This document shows, piece by piece, positions 38,233-46,762 of a DNA stretch of 64,000 bases; position 1 is the stretch's first letter; every line of letters begins with the position of its first letter. The notes below the pieces were generated by a model. The model saw only the letters and a list, made by a program, of their open reading frames with translations. It had not been told where the DNA came from and did not search any database. The DNA lies in NCBI GenBank assembly GCA_036405975.1, contig DASWWM010000034.1:1-64000 (forward strand), in the 5' to 3' direction. The translations under genes and the position numbers were made by a program. The DNA is from VEQN01 sp036405975 (GTDB lineage Bacteria > Patescibacteriota > Minisyncoccia > Phycocordibacterales > CAIZLB01).

Positions 38233-38796
38233 ATGAAGATCATCGCCTCAGGTCCCGCACTTGAAAGACTCAATGATGAGGCATTTCGGTTTGCCGCGAG
38301 TATCCGATCGGAAGGCTTAAGCGAATTCATGACATTCGTTACGGATATCGGCAGTCCTCAGAATATGGCCATGCTGTCGCTCGTGCTCGTCTGCCTCTAT
38401 TGGCTGCATCGCAAGTACGTTCATATGATTCAATTCGCACTTGCGATGGGTTCGGTCAGCCTTATTACCTGGGGACTGAAGAATCTCTTCCGGGCTCCAA
38501 GGCCTGAAGATTCCATCATGGTTATCGACGGCTTCAGTTTTCCGAGCGGGCATGCATCAACCGCGACTCTGCTTTTTGTGCTCGTCGCATATACGTATAA
38601 AGGGCATATAAAGAATATCTGGCTCAGGCGAGTATTCATCGGTGCCAATGTTCTTGCGGTTATCCTGATCGGTTTTAGCAGAGTGTATTTCGGCGTGCAT
38701 TATGCAACCGACGTGATTGCGGGAATCGTGATTGCCGCGATCATGGCATCGATATCCATTATCATTACTGAAACCAAGTTTAAAGAAGCTATATGA
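38233..38796 (+). CDS. PAP2-family membrane phosphatase
   Basis: 187 residues with about five helices. The three-part acid phosphatase site is complete: KNLFRAPRPEDS, FSFPSGHASTATLLF and SRVYFGVHYATDVIAG. Candidate substrates are undecaprenyl diphosphate or other lipid phosphates. The gene overlaps uppP by 4 bases, so both seem to act on the same lipid carrier. TATACT (38221-38226) ends 6 bases before the ATG. Confidence 0.93.
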   Translation: MKIIASGPALERLNDEAFRFAASIRSEGLSEFMTFVTDIGSPQNMAMLSLVLVCLYWLHRKYVHMIQFALAMGSVSLITWGLKNLFRAPRPEDSIMVIDGFSFPSGHASTATLLFVLVAYTYKGHIKNIWLRRVFIGANVLAVILIGFSRVYFGVHYATDVIAGIVIAAIMASISIIITETKFKEAI

Positions 38797-39605
38797 TGAG
38801 TTATTTTGACGCAGTTATTCTTTCGGTTGTTGAGGGCCTTACCGAATTCCTCCCGGTGTCTTCTACTGGCCATATGATTCTCGTGAGCAATATCCTGGGC
38901 ATTGCCAGCGACCCGTTCACGAAAGTCTTCGAGGTGGTCATACAGTTCGCTGCTATCTGCGCCGTAATCTTCATATATTGGAAGACCATTGTCAGCAGCA
39001 AGAGCCTTGTCCTCAAGGTCGCAAGCGCATTCATTCCGACTGCGGTTCTCGGTCTCTTACTTCATTCATTCATAAAGGCGTATCTTTTTGAAAGTGTCCT
39101 GACGGTGGTCATTGCCCTTTTTATAGGAGGAATTGCCATCATATTTTTTGAGAAATGGGCCGAAAAGAAGAGGGCGGCGTCCGGGACTTCAGAAATTGAG
39201 CAGTCTCCGTCAGTGCCTCTGGCAGACATTACCTATAAGAAGGCTTTCTTTGTAGGCCTTTGGCAGTCTCTTGCCATGATTCCCGGCGTATCCCGTTCAG
39301 CTGCAACCATCATCGGCGGCGAAGCGATGGGCATAACGCGAAAGTCCATCGTTGAGTTCTCATTCCTTCTCGCCATTCCGACCATGCTCGCGGCGACGGT
39401 CCTCGACCTGCATTCATCGAGCCTGGCTTTCACGGAAGGGGAATGGAAGCTTTTGGCAGTCGGATGCATCGTTTCGTTTGCCGTAGCATTTCTGGCCGTT
39501 AAGTCATTCCTGAAGTATATTCAGAGCCATTCTTTTGCCGTCTTCGGATATTACCGAATCGTTCTCGCGATCGTATACGCTATATTTTTCCTTGGTATTT
39601 GGTAA
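38793..39605 (+). CDS. uppP: Undecaprenyl-diphosphatase UppP (BacA)
   Basis: 270 residues. It recycles the lipid carrier of cell-wall synthesis and is a polytopic membrane enzyme. Signature motifs: VEGLTEFLPVSSTGHMIL at the N terminus and MIPGVSRSAATIIGGEAMG in the second half, which provide the catalytic Glu, Ser and Arg. Start ATG 38793 or 38796; translational coupling to the PAP2 gene. It confers bacitracin tolerance in other bacteria. Confidence 0.96.
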   Translation: MMSYFDAVILSVVEGLTEFLPVSSTGHMILVSNILGIASDPFTKVFEVVIQFAAICAVIFIYWKTIVSSKSLVLKVASAFIPTAVLGLLLHSFIKAYLFESVLTVVIALFIGGIAIIFFEKWAEKKRAASGTSEIEQSPSVPLADITYKKAFFVGLWQSLAMIPGVSRSAATIIGGEAMGITRKSIVEFSFLLAIPTMLAATVLDLHSSSLAFTEGEWKLLAVGCIVSFAVAFLAVKSFLKYIQSHSFAVFGYYRIVLAIVYAIFFLGIW

Positions 39606-39614
39606 AATATCGGC

Positions 39615-40355
39615 ATGAATATTTCATCAAATTACAAGACACCTATCGCTGCAGCATCAAGCATCGTTGCCGGAGCGATCATTATCGGAGTGCTCGTATT
39701 TGCATATACGGCGTACGGAATCAGATCAATGGATAACCAGCTTTCGGTCACTGGTTCTGCGCGACAGTCCATCGTTGCTGACAAGGCTAAGTGGACTGTG
39801 AGCATTACGCGACCCGTCACTGCCTCTACGCTTAAGGCTGGCTATGCCGACATGTCCAATGACCTCAAGGTCGTCCTCGCATATTTCTCAAGGAATGGAT
39901 TCGACCAGTCTGCGCTTACAGTTTCGACCGTCTTCATGGAAGAAGTCTATGAAAACTACCAGCCAGCTCCTGACCAGAAGAAGTACACCCTTCGACAGAG
40001 CGTCGAGCTTGCATCAGATGATGTAGAGAAGGTAAGCGCTCTTTCAAAGAATGTTCAGGAAATCATCAATCAGGGCGTCATCCTCAATGCCATGTCTCCA
40101 GAGTATTCATACTCAAAGCTTGCAGACCTCCGAGTGAGCCTTCTTTCGCAGGCGCTCAAGGATGCGAAGGATCGAGCGTCAGCTATCTCTGAAATGTCTG
40201 GCAACCGAGTCGGAAAGCTCAAGTCAGCTGCAAGCGGCGTGGTGCAGGTTCTTCCGCCGGGATCTATCGAAGTTTCTGACTACGGAGCGTACGACACTTC
40301 AAGCATCAACAAGGAAGTGATGGTTACGGTTCGGGCATCGTTCAGCCTGAAGTAA
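39615..40355 (+). CDS. SIMPL-domain (DUF541) secreted/anchored protein, copy 1
   Basis: 246 residues. Transmembrane anchor at about 10-33, then the SIMPL pattern: LSVTGSARQSIVADKAKWTV, a helix with YADMSNDLKVVLAYFSRNGF, a strand (YTLRQSVELASDDVEKVSAL) and the late helix DLRVSLLSQALKDAKDRASA. The family (E. coli YggE, B. subtilis BP26-like) forms periplasmic or surface rings of unknown function, linked to oxidative stress in some species. A TAAAAT box ends 6 bases before the start. A second copy follows after folD. Confidence 0.85.
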   Translation: MNISSNYKTPIAAASSIVAGAIIIGVLVFAYTAYGIRSMDNQLSVTGSARQSIVADKAKWTVSITRPVTASTLKAGYADMSNDLKVVLAYFSRNGFDQSALTVSTVFMEEVYENYQPAPDQKKYTLRQSVELASDDVEKVSALSKNVQEIINQGVILNAMSPEYSYSKLADLRVSLLSQALKDAKDRASAISEMSGNRVGKLKSAASGVVQVLPPGSIEVSDYGAYDTSSINKEVMVTVRASFSLK

Positions 40356-40371
40356 AAAACTGTTTGGCTTC

Positions 40372-40415
40372 AAAAAAAGCCCGCTCTTTTCAAATCAAAG
40401 GAGCGGGCTTTTTTG
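40372..40415 (+). terminator. Terminator after the first SIMPL gene
   Basis: AAAAAAAGCCCGCTC pairs with GAGCGGGCTTTTTT, loop TTTTCAAATCAAAG. Confidence 0.85.
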
Positions 40416-40455
40416 CACCTGTCATTTTTCGCACGGCGCCTGGTTCTTGATTTAG

Positions 40456-40483
40456 TTGCAATGACTGCATCGGGATGTATACT
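40456..40483 (+). promoter_or_regulatory. Promoter of folD
   Basis: TTGCAA (40456-40461), 16 bases, TATACT (40478-40483) with TG before. The -10 ends 10 bases before the ATG, giving a leader of only a few bases. Confidence 0.75.
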
Positions 40484-40493
40484 CTGAAGCAAT

Positions 40494-41357
40494 ATGGCAA
40501 TTATTCTTGATGGAAAAAATCTAAGAAATGAAATCGCTGCGAAGCTCAAGGCCGTCGTGGATGAGAAGCTCGAGAAAGGCTTTGTTAAGCCTTCTTTGGC
40601 CATCGTGCAGATAGGGAACAATAAGGAGTCCGAGACATATATAAGGAATAAGAAGAGGTTCGGTGAAAGCATCGGCGTGAACGTCCTCCATGTGCATCTT
40701 CCAGAGGAAATAGAGCAGACTGAGGTTCAGAAGGAAATAAAGAATCTGAATGAAGACGAATCCGTTGACGGCATCATTCTCCAGCTCCCGATTCCGAAGC
40801 ATCTTCATAAAGAAATGCTCATCGAATCTATTTCGCTAAAGAAAGACGTAGACGGTCTGACTTCAAGAAGCGTCAAAGGTCTTTGGATTGATTCGGGAAC
40901 TTCGCTCATGCCAGCTACGACGAGGGGGATACTTTCTCTTCTCAAGAAATACGACGTATCGCTCTCTGGAAAGAAAGTGGTTGTCGTCGGAAGGTCGGCA
41001 CTCGTCGGAAAGCCGACCGCACTCGCTCTTCTCAATAAAGGAGCAACTGTAACAATCTGCCACTCCGAGACAAAAGACCTTGAGGCGCAGACAGTCGAGG
41101 CCGACATCATCGTCGCTGCTGTCGGACGGCCTCGACTCATCTCACGCCACCATGTCCGACCCGGCCAAATCATCATTGATGTCGGTACGACCATTGAAAA
41201 TCCTGACGACAGGAAATGCGTAGGGGATGCAGACTTTGAAGACATAAAAGATATTGTCGCAATGATTTCTCCCGTTCCTGGCGGTGTCGGTCCAATGACC
41301 GTTGCCTCGCTTTTTGAAAACGTCGTTGACGTGTACCTGCGAAAAACAATGATATAA
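40494..41357 (+). CDS. folD: Bifunctional methylenetetrahydrofolate dehydrogenase/cyclohydrolase
   Basis: 287 residues, standard size. It interconverts 5,10-methylene-, methenyl- and 10-formyl-THF with NADP. The active-site Tyr and Lys lie in ETYIRNKKRFGE; ILQLPIPKHLHKEM and DVDGLTS are typical. The Rossmann part has VVVVGRSALVGKPTALALL and the C-terminal VPGGVGPMTVASLFEN is diagnostic. Together with glyA it supplies one-carbon units, for example for dTMP. Confidence 0.97.
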   Translation: MAIILDGKNLRNEIAAKLKAVVDEKLEKGFVKPSLAIVQIGNNKESETYIRNKKRFGESIGVNVLHVHLPEEIEQTEVQKEIKNLNEDESVDGIILQLPIPKHLHKEMLIESISLKKDVDGLTSRSVKGLWIDSGTSLMPATTRGILSLLKKYDVSLSGKKVVVVGRSALVGKPTALALLNKGATVTICHSETKDLEAQTVEADIIVAAVGRPRLISRHHVRPGQIIIDVGTTIENPDDRKCVGDADFEDIKDIVAMISPVPGGVGPMTVASLFENVVDVYLRKTMI

Positions 41358-41390
41358 TGGTAAGCATCTTTACCAAAATAATCATTACGC

Positions 41391-42302
41391 ATGGATCTTA
41401 AAAAATACCATATCAACCTTTCCTCTGAAGAACTCAATTCATTCCTCAAGGGAGCTGGAATTATCTGTCTCGGACTCCTTTCCCTCTTCATTCTCGTGAA
41501 GACGGTAAGCGAGATCAAGCAGTATCCTACTATCGGAAATACTCCTGGCCAGAATGTGATTTCTGTCGCTGGAAACGCTGAGATGTTCATCAAGCCTGAT
41601 ATCACTACATTCACATGGACTGTAGAAGGCGAGGGGGCGACTATTGAAAAGGCTCAGACTGCTGCAGCTGAAAAGGGAAATAAGGCGGTAGAATTCCTTA
41701 AGGAAAAGGGAATCAAGGAGGCTGACCTTAAGACGACTGGATACTATACGAATACGAAGTACGATACTCAGATTCGGCCTTGCGCAGTTTCTGCTGCACG
41801 CCCTGCTAATATCGAGCCTGCCTCTCCTGACATGGCCGTCTCAATGCCAGCGGTCACATCTGTCGGCGTGACTGTCCCGCCTTGCTCAAACACTGACCAG
41901 GTTGCAGTCGGATACACAACTATCCAGACAGTCGAGGTCAAGGTTCGAAAGATCAATGACAATCCAGAGCTTACAAGCCAGCTCGTCGCGGGTCTCGGAT
42001 CAATCGGAGCAAAGGTCTCTTCTCCTCGAAGCACAGTAGACGAGCCTGAGAAGTACCAGCAAAAGGTGCGACAGGAAGCCATCATCAAGGCTCGAAACGA
42101 GGCTGAAGTCCTCGCTCGAACACTTGGCGTGAAGCTCGTACGGGTTGTCAGCTATAACGACAATTCATACCCGGTTTATCCCATGTACGATATGGCCATG
42201 TCTGCACGGGCTGAAGCCGGAGGAAAGGCTGTCGCCCCTTCTCTTCCTACGGGAACGAACAAGATCTCATCTGACGTAACGGTCACATTCGAGATTCGGT
42301 AG
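41391..42302 (+). CDS. SIMPL-domain (DUF541) anchored protein, copy 2
   Basis: 303 residues. Anchor helix about 25-45, then the SIMPL pattern VISVAGNAEMFIKPDITTFT, QTAAAEKGNKAVEFLKEKGI and a C-terminal helix QEAIIKARNEAEVLARTLGV. An insert with Cys (IRPCAVSAARPANI to VTVPPCSNTDQ) could form a disulfide and is absent from copy 1. A paralogue of the 39615 gene. Function unknown. Promoter-like TATAAT at about 41351 gives a 35-base leader. Confidence 0.85.
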   Translation: MDLKKYHINLSSEELNSFLKGAGIICLGLLSLFILVKTVSEIKQYPTIGNTPGQNVISVAGNAEMFIKPDITTFTWTVEGEGATIEKAQTAAAEKGNKAVEFLKEKGIKEADLKTTGYYTNTKYDTQIRPCAVSAARPANIEPASPDMAVSMPAVTSVGVTVPPCSNTDQVAVGYTTIQTVEVKVRKINDNPELTSQLVAGLGSIGAKVSSPRSTVDEPEKYQQKVRQEAIIKARNEAEVLARTLGVKLVRVVSYNDNSYPVYPMYDMAMSARAEAGGKAVAPSLPTGTNKISSDVTVTFEIR

Positions 42303-42348
42303 TCCAAAATAGCAAGATTTAAGGCGCCTAGTCTGAATCTGGGCCGGA

Positions 42349-42376
42349 TTGACAAAATCCTCAAATCTACTACTAT
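42349..42376 (+). promoter_or_regulatory. Promoter of secE-nusG
   Basis: TTGACA (42349-42354), 16 bases, TACTAT (42371-42376). It gives a leader of about 55 bases that contains a hairpin. Confidence 0.75.
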
Positions 42377-42388
42377 ATGAACAACCGC

Positions 42389-42412
42389 AAAAGCACCCGA
42401 AAGGGTGTTTTT
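42389..42412 (+). terminator. Hairpin with T run in the secE leader (possible attenuator)
   Basis: CACCC and GGGTG around GAAA, preceded by AAAAG and followed by TTTTTG. It lies between promoter and secE start, so it could attenuate. Confidence 0.6.
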
Positions 42413-42435
42413 GAATAGAAGATTAAACCAAGTAT

Positions 42436-42624
42436 ATGGCTATAAATAAATACATAAATGAAACTAAGGCCGAATTGAAGCATGTCACATGGCCTACAAG
42501 GAACCAGACAGTCATCTATTCAGTGCTCGTCGTAGCTATTTCTTTGGTGGTAGCTGCCTACCTCGGCCTCCTCGACTCGGCTTTCGGCTCAGTCATCAGG
42601 CTCATCCTTCCTTCATACAACTAA
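42436..42624 (+). CDS. secE: Preprotein translocase subunit SecE
   Basis: 62 residues, the short single-span form. INKYINETKAELKHVTWPTR is the amphipathic helix with the signature KxVTWPT, then one membrane helix (VIYSVLVVAISLVVAAYLGL). It stabilises SecY. It is followed by nusG, the standard order. Confidence 0.95.
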   Translation: MAINKYINETKAELKHVTWPTRNQTVIYSVLVVAISLVVAAYLGLLDSAFGSVIRLILPSYN

Positions 42625-42697
42625 TATCCATCTTGAGCGGCATCAGGCCGGACTCCCTGCAAGGAAAGGGAAGTTCAAGAATCTAACAACTACTACT

Positions 42698-43240
42698 ATG
42701 TCAAAACAAGTACAAGGCGAGCGAAATTGGTACGCGATCCATACATATGCCGGATACGAGAATGCGGTGCTTCGAAACCTCAAGCAGCGAATCGAGTCTT
42801 TGGGCATGGAAGACAAGATCTTCAACGTGATCGTTCCTGTCGAGAAGAAGATCAAGATCAAGGCGGGCAAGCGAGTCGAAGAAGAGGAAAAAATCTACCC
42901 AGGATACGTTCTCGTGGACATGATGGTAACTGATGACTCATGGTACGTAGTCCGAAACACTCCTCGAGTGACAGGGTTCGTGGGCTCGGGAACTGTTCCT
43001 GTGCCTCTCGACAAGTCTGAGGTTGAAACTCTCTTCAAGCGAATGAACACTGACAACGTCAAGCATACAATCGACCTTGGAACAGGCGACCTCATTACTA
43101 TCACGGATGGTCCGTTCAAGGATCTTGAAGGAAAGGTATCGGAAGTCGACACTGATCGAGGAAAGGTAAAGGTCCTCGTATCGATGTTCGGCCGAGAAAC
43201 GCCGGTAGAACTCGACTTCTTGCAAGTTAAGAGGATGTAA
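42698..43240 (+). CDS. nusG: Transcription termination/antitermination factor NusG
   Basis: 180 residues, standard. The NGN domain begins RNWYAIHTYAGYENAVLRNL and contains KIYPGYVLVDMMVTDDSWYV; the KOW domain has ITDGPFKDLEGKVSEVDTDR and ends VELDFLQVKRM. It couples transcription with Rho or ribosomes. Nearly all Arg codons are CGA. rplK follows. Confidence 0.96.
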   Translation: MSKQVQGERNWYAIHTYAGYENAVLRNLKQRIESLGMEDKIFNVIVPVEKKIKIKAGKRVEEEEKIYPGYVLVDMMVTDDSWYVVRNTPRVTGFVGSGTVPVPLDKSEVETLFKRMNTDNVKHTIDLGTGDLITITDGPFKDLEGKVSEVDTDRGKVKVLVSMFGRETPVELDFLQVKRM

Positions 43241-43351
43241 GGTATCGTACTGCTTACGGCCAGCTCGCTCGGCTTCTACTTGTCGAAATGGTCATAAATT
43301 GGATACAGGGCTTTACTAAGCCGTTTTCAGAAATTAAAACAATATAAATTT

Positions 43352-43777
43352 ATGGCAAAGAAAATAATCAAACAGCTCAAGCTTCAGATTCCTGCGGCGA
43401 AGGCGACTCCGGCTCCACCGATCGGTCCGGCTCTCGGACAGGCCGGAATTCCAATCGGAGAATTCGTTAAGAAATTCAACGATGCGACGGCTCAGATGGC
43501 AGGGGATATCATCCCTACTGTCATTACGGTCTACGAGGACAGGTCATATGACTTCATCCTCAAGACTCCTCCGGCTGCAAACCTCGTAAAGAAGGCTATC
43601 GGCATCGAGTCAGGATCAGGAACTCCTAACAGCAAGAAGGCTGGAAAAATCACTCGGGCTCAGGTTCGAGAGATCGCAGAAAAGAAGATGCCCGACCTCA
43701 ATGCGAAGGACATCGAAGGCGCTATGAAGATGATCGAAGGAACATGCCGATCACTCGGAGTAGAAGTAGTGGGTTAA
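43352..43777 (+). CDS. rplK: 50S ribosomal protein L11
   Basis: 141 residues, standard. KLQIPAAKATPAPPIGPALG at the N terminus and RSYDFILKTPPAANLVKKAI in the middle are diagnostic; the end (CRSLGVEVVG) is also family-like. It binds 23S rRNA at the GTPase centre. The usual partner rplA does not follow; a terminator and the convergent dut gene come next. Confidence 0.96.
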   Translation: MAKKIIKQLKLQIPAAKATPAPPIGPALGQAGIPIGEFVKKFNDATAQMAGDIIPTVITVYEDRSYDFILKTPPAANLVKKAIGIESGSGTPNSKKAGKITRAQVREIAEKKMPDLNAKDIEGAMKMIEGTCRSLGVEVVG

Positions 43778-43795
43778 TCCAACTCTCTTCACAAG

Positions 43796-43826
43796 AAAAA
43801 AACCGCCCAGCAATGGGCGGTTTTTT
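43796..43826. terminator. Bidirectional terminator after rplK
   Basis: AAAAACCGCCCA pairs with TGGGCGGTTTTT around GCAA. Confidence 0.85.
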
Positions 43827-43848
43827 CATACGGGTACTCAGACTTTAA

Positions 43849-44283
43849 TTACTTCTCTCCTGTACTACCAAATGCTCCTGCACCTCTTGTTGTCTCGTTT
43901 AGCTCCTCGACTTCGATGATCTGTGCCCTTTCAACTGGCATCACAAGCATCTGTATGATCTTCTGGCCGGCTTCAAGGGTGTAGGCCTTATCCGACTGAT
44001 TCATAAGCCCGGCATGGATCTCGCCCCTGTATCCGGAATCGATCACGTTCCCAAAGGTCTTGAGTCCGTATTTATGTGAAAGGCTACTCTTGTCGAACAT
44101 GAGTCCTACGTAACCATCTGGTATTTCCATTGCGATGCCGAGAGGGACGGTCTTTCTGTCACCTGGCTGGAGCGTGATGCTTTCAGGGACATAGAGGTCG
44201 AAGCCAGCGTCGCCTGCATGGGCATAGCTAGGTACTTTCAGGTCCGGATGGAGCTTTTTAATCTTAAGTAGTACGGGCGTCAT
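43849..44283 (-). CDS. dut: dUTP diphosphatase (dUTPase)
   Basis: 144 residues, trimeric type. The five motifs are seen: AGDAGFDLYVPE, LMFDKSSLSHKYGL, GNVIDSGYRGEIHAGL, AGQKIIQMLVMPV and the C-terminal arm RGAGAFGSTGE. It turns dUTP to dUMP, keeping uracil out of DNA and feeding dTMP synthesis. It lies 21 bases downstream of the dCMP deaminase gene on the same strand, so both produce dUMP from one operon. Confidence 0.96.
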   Translation of the reverse strand: MTPVLLKIKKLHPDLKVPSYAHAGDAGFDLYVPESITLQPGDRKTVPLGIAMEIPDGYVGLMFDKSSLSHKYGLKTFGNVIDSGYRGEIHAGLMNQSDKAYTLEAGQKIIQMLVMPVERAQIIEVEELNETTRGAGAFGSTGEK

Positions 44284-44304
44284 GGGTTTTATGTTACGTA
44301 TAGC

Positions 44305-44856
44305 CTAATACTTCTCAACTTCCTTGTCGAGAATCTCAAGTTCGGTGCCGGCTTCTTTGAAAATGCGCTTGCTTTGCTTTGAGGCCTGATAGTCCTTTGC
44401 TGCAATAACCCGGACGATGCCGGCGTTTATGACGAGCTTGGCACAGACATAGCAGGGAACCATCTTGCAGTAGAGCGTTGCACCCTCAAGCGATACGCCG
44501 ATGCGGGCGGCTTGAACGATGGCATTCTGTTCCGCATGGATGGTTCTAATGCAATGCATCGTCTCTCTGCCGTCATCGTGAGTTACTTTATGCATCTCAT
44601 GGCCGACTTCGTCGCAGTGGGGAAGGCCGATCGGGGAACCGACGTAGCCTGCCGTTACGAGCCTCTTGTCCTTCACGATGACGCAGCCCGATCGGCCTCG
44701 GTCGCACGTTCCTCGGCTACCGACCATTTCACAGATCGACATGAAGTATTCGTCCCATGACGGTCGCGTATCTTTGCCGATAGAGTTCTTGGCTGTCTTC
44801 TTTGCAGGGACCTTGGCTGCCTTAGTCGAAGCAGCCTTTTTCTTTGAGTTTTTCAT
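44305..44856 (-). CDS. dCMP deaminase (ComEB type)
   Basis: 183 residues from the ATG at 44856, supported by a TATAAT box 9 bases upstream (minus strand). A basic Lys/Ala-rich tail of about 25 residues comes first. The deaminase domain has SWDEYFMSICEMVGSRGTCD, HC...TIHAEQNAIVQAARI with the HAE zinc motif, and MVPCYVCAKLVINAGI with PCxxC. The insertion GLPHCDEVGHEMHKVTHDDG is typical of dCMP deaminases. Converts dCMP to dUMP; see dut next to it. Confidence 0.93.
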   Translation of the reverse strand: MKNSKKKAASTKAAKVPAKKTAKNSIGKDTRPSWDEYFMSICEMVGSRGTCDRGRSGCVIVKDKRLVTAGYVGSPIGLPHCDEVGHEMHKVTHDDGRETMHCIRTIHAEQNAIVQAARIGVSLEGATLYCKMVPCYVCAKLVINAGIVRVIAAKDYQASKQSKRIFKEAGTELEILDKEVEKY

Positions 44857-44959
44857 TGCACCTGAATTATATCCCAATCATCACGAATGTGTGTAACTTG
44901 ATATTTGCACACATTGTTATGTGATAACATTAAGCCATTAGCTATTATAAGATCATCAC

Positions 44960-46021
44960 ATGAAGAGAATCGCACATATGGTAACCGGGATACTTCTTGC
45001 CTTCGCAGCGATTGCTGCAAGCCAGTTGGTATCTCCAGAGCCTGGAAACGCCCAAACAAGCATCCGGCGTCTTTACGGGCATGCCTGGTCTTCGAATATC
45101 GGCTGGGTTTCGTTCAGCGAAAGCAATGATCCTGCGAAGTCGGTAATTATCAGAAGGATAGGAGGAGTAGATTACCTCGATGGCTTCGCCTGGTCTCCGA
45201 ATATCGGCTGGATCAAATTTGGTTGCAGCGGAACTTCGACTTCGAGGGAGAGTTCGAACCAATTCTGCGTGAAAGATTCTGTTACCTCTTTCGGGCGATA
45301 CAGGAACCTTTCGCAGCCGAGATTGAGCGGAACGCAGATTATCGGATCTGCACGAACGTGCGCCGGGATGTCTGCTGCCGCAGATTGCTTCGCTTCTGAG
45401 TTAAGTGGAGGGAATCAGCCCGTGAACGGCTGGGACGGTATCATCAGCCTGAGCGGAACGGGTTACGGAATTACTGTCCAGTCAAATGGCAGGACATTGG
45501 CGGGTCCGGGAGGAACAGGTATTCCATATGCATGGGGAGGGGACAATATCGGCTGGCTCAATTTCAGTGGCGTAAGCATCGAGTCTGTGGGAGACCTCTG
45601 TACTTTGTCTGACGGTACGGTTCTCGTAGAAGGAGGGTCTGCTCCTGTCATTACCAAAGTCGGCACCTCATGCACTTCTACCATGTGGTCGTGCATTAAC
45701 AAGGTTCCCGTTCAAGGCGCAACCGTTGACGTAAGCTGTGACGACGACGTTCCTCTGCCTGAAAATTTCTCTTGCACCCATGGCGGAAAGACATACGAAG
45801 GCGATACGACAACCTCGCTCTTTTCTAGGTCTCAGGTCAGGGCGGGTCAGTCATGCAGCGATTACTCAGCGACGCTCAGATGCGTAAGGGTTCCGGTTGA
45901 TGGACCTGATAACGATACGGGAAGAATGGAAATAATAGCGCCTGAGGAAAAACAGGGCGATGATCCGGCCGATTACGTCTATCCCGGATGCAGGCCATTG
46001 CCAGATTACATCGAACAATAA
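44960..46021 (+). CDS. Secreted protein with repeated AWxxNIGWxxF motifs
   Basis: 353 residues. Signal peptide MKRIAHMVTGILLAFAAIAA with likely cleavage near GNAQ (about residue 32). Three copies of a short motif: HAWSSNIGWVSF near 41, FAWSPNIGWIKF near 76 and YAWGGDNIGWLNF near 190. This motif is common in secreted proteins of Parcubacteria; its role is not known. The rest has many Cys and ends in a Pro/Asp-rich part. First of four genes in the same direction that all encode exported proteins. TATAA-like box about 10 bases before the ATG. Confidence 0.75.
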   Translation: MKRIAHMVTGILLAFAAIAASQLVSPEPGNAQTSIRRLYGHAWSSNIGWVSFSESNDPAKSVIIRRIGGVDYLDGFAWSPNIGWIKFGCSGTSTSRESSNQFCVKDSVTSFGRYRNLSQPRLSGTQIIGSARTCAGMSAAADCFASELSGGNQPVNGWDGIISLSGTGYGITVQSNGRTLAGPGGTGIPYAWGGDNIGWLNFSGVSIESVGDLCTLSDGTVLVEGGSAPVITKVGTSCTSTMWSCINKVPVQGATVDVSCDDDVPLPENFSCTHGGKTYEGDTTTSLFSRSQVRAGQSCSDYSATLRCVRVPVDGPDNDTGRMEIIAPEEKQGDDPADYVYPGCRPLPDYIEQ

Positions 46022-46025
46022 TTAT

Positions 46026-46349
46026 ATGGATACAAATAACATGTACGGACAAAGCGGTCGGGCATCAGGCGTCGCAAAAACGATCATTCTCTACTCGGCA
46101 ATCATCGTATTTTTCGGGGCGCTGCTAGGAGCAGTCTACTGGTGGGCAAATACCAAGACGGCTGTCGAGGAAAATCTGTATGTCGATCCGCGAACTCCCG
46201 AACAGATGGAAGCGGCCTATTTCAGGGAAATGGAAGCGAACCCTGAGGACTTTGAATTCGACGTTTCCAATCCTGCGGAAGTCGAGGCGTATGTGGGTGA
46301 AAATCTTCCCGAGCCTTATGCGACCGGTACGCAGCAGAATGCTGACTAA
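46026..46349 (+). CDS. Small single-span membrane protein
   Basis: 107 residues from the ATG at 46026, 4 bases after the previous stop. MDTNNMYGQSGRASGVAKTI is followed by a transmembrane helix (ILYSAIIVFFGALLGAVYWW, about 21-41) and an acidic outer tail (RTPEQMEAAYFREMEANPED, then EVEAYVGENLPE). No family recognised. Its place inside the surface-protein cluster suggests a membrane partner or anchor for the secreted proteins. Confidence 0.7.
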   Translation: MDTNNMYGQSGRASGVAKTIILYSAIIVFFGALLGAVYWWANTKTAVEENLYVDPRTPEQMEAAYFREMEANPEDFEFDVSNPAEVEAYVGENLPEPYATGTQQNAD

Positions 46350-46375
46350 AAGCTAAAAGACCTAATTACAAAAAT

Positions 46376-46723
46376 ATGAAAAAACAAATCAAAGAAACAG
46401 TTTATGGATTCATTCTCGCGATAGTTCTTGTCGGAGGCGCGAGCTTCGTTCATGCCCAGACGTGGTCGAGCTCATGGGTTCCAGCTCCAAGCCAGATGCC
46501 TCCTTCAAATACAAACATTCCCGCTCCTGTGAATACAGGTTCTGCCGGACAGACCAAGCTTGGGTCGCTGAAAATCAACGGATCATTGTCTGTTCTCGGA
46601 ACAATGCTCTTCTCTGGCCCGGTCAGGATTCCGCAGAATGCGGCGGACGGAAAGGTGCTTACGTCGGATGCTACCGGGGTTGCCACATGGCAGCCTCTTC
46701 CGGCGGTTTGCCGACCGATTTAG
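46376..46723 (+). CDS. Short secreted protein with fibre-like head module
   Basis: 115 residues. Signal peptide (MKKQIKETVYGFILAIVLVG, cleavage after VHAQ). The mature part reads MPPSNTNIPAPVNTGSAGQT, KLGSLKINGSLSVLGTMLFS and NAADGKVLTSDATGVATWQP. The GKVLTSDATGxAxW block is a motif seen at the start of phage tail-fibre-like and trimeric surface proteins. The same module begins the next gene's product, so the two proteins are partial paralogues. The protein ends abruptly after the module. Confidence 0.65.
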   Translation: MKKQIKETVYGFILAIVLVGGASFVHAQTWSSSWVPAPSQMPPSNTNIPAPVNTGSAGQTKLGSLKINGSLSVLGTMLFSGPVRIPQNAADGKVLTSDATGVATWQPLPAVCRPI

Positions 46724-46762
46724 GGCATTTACCTGCTCCTTTAGCACTCTAATTACTGACGC

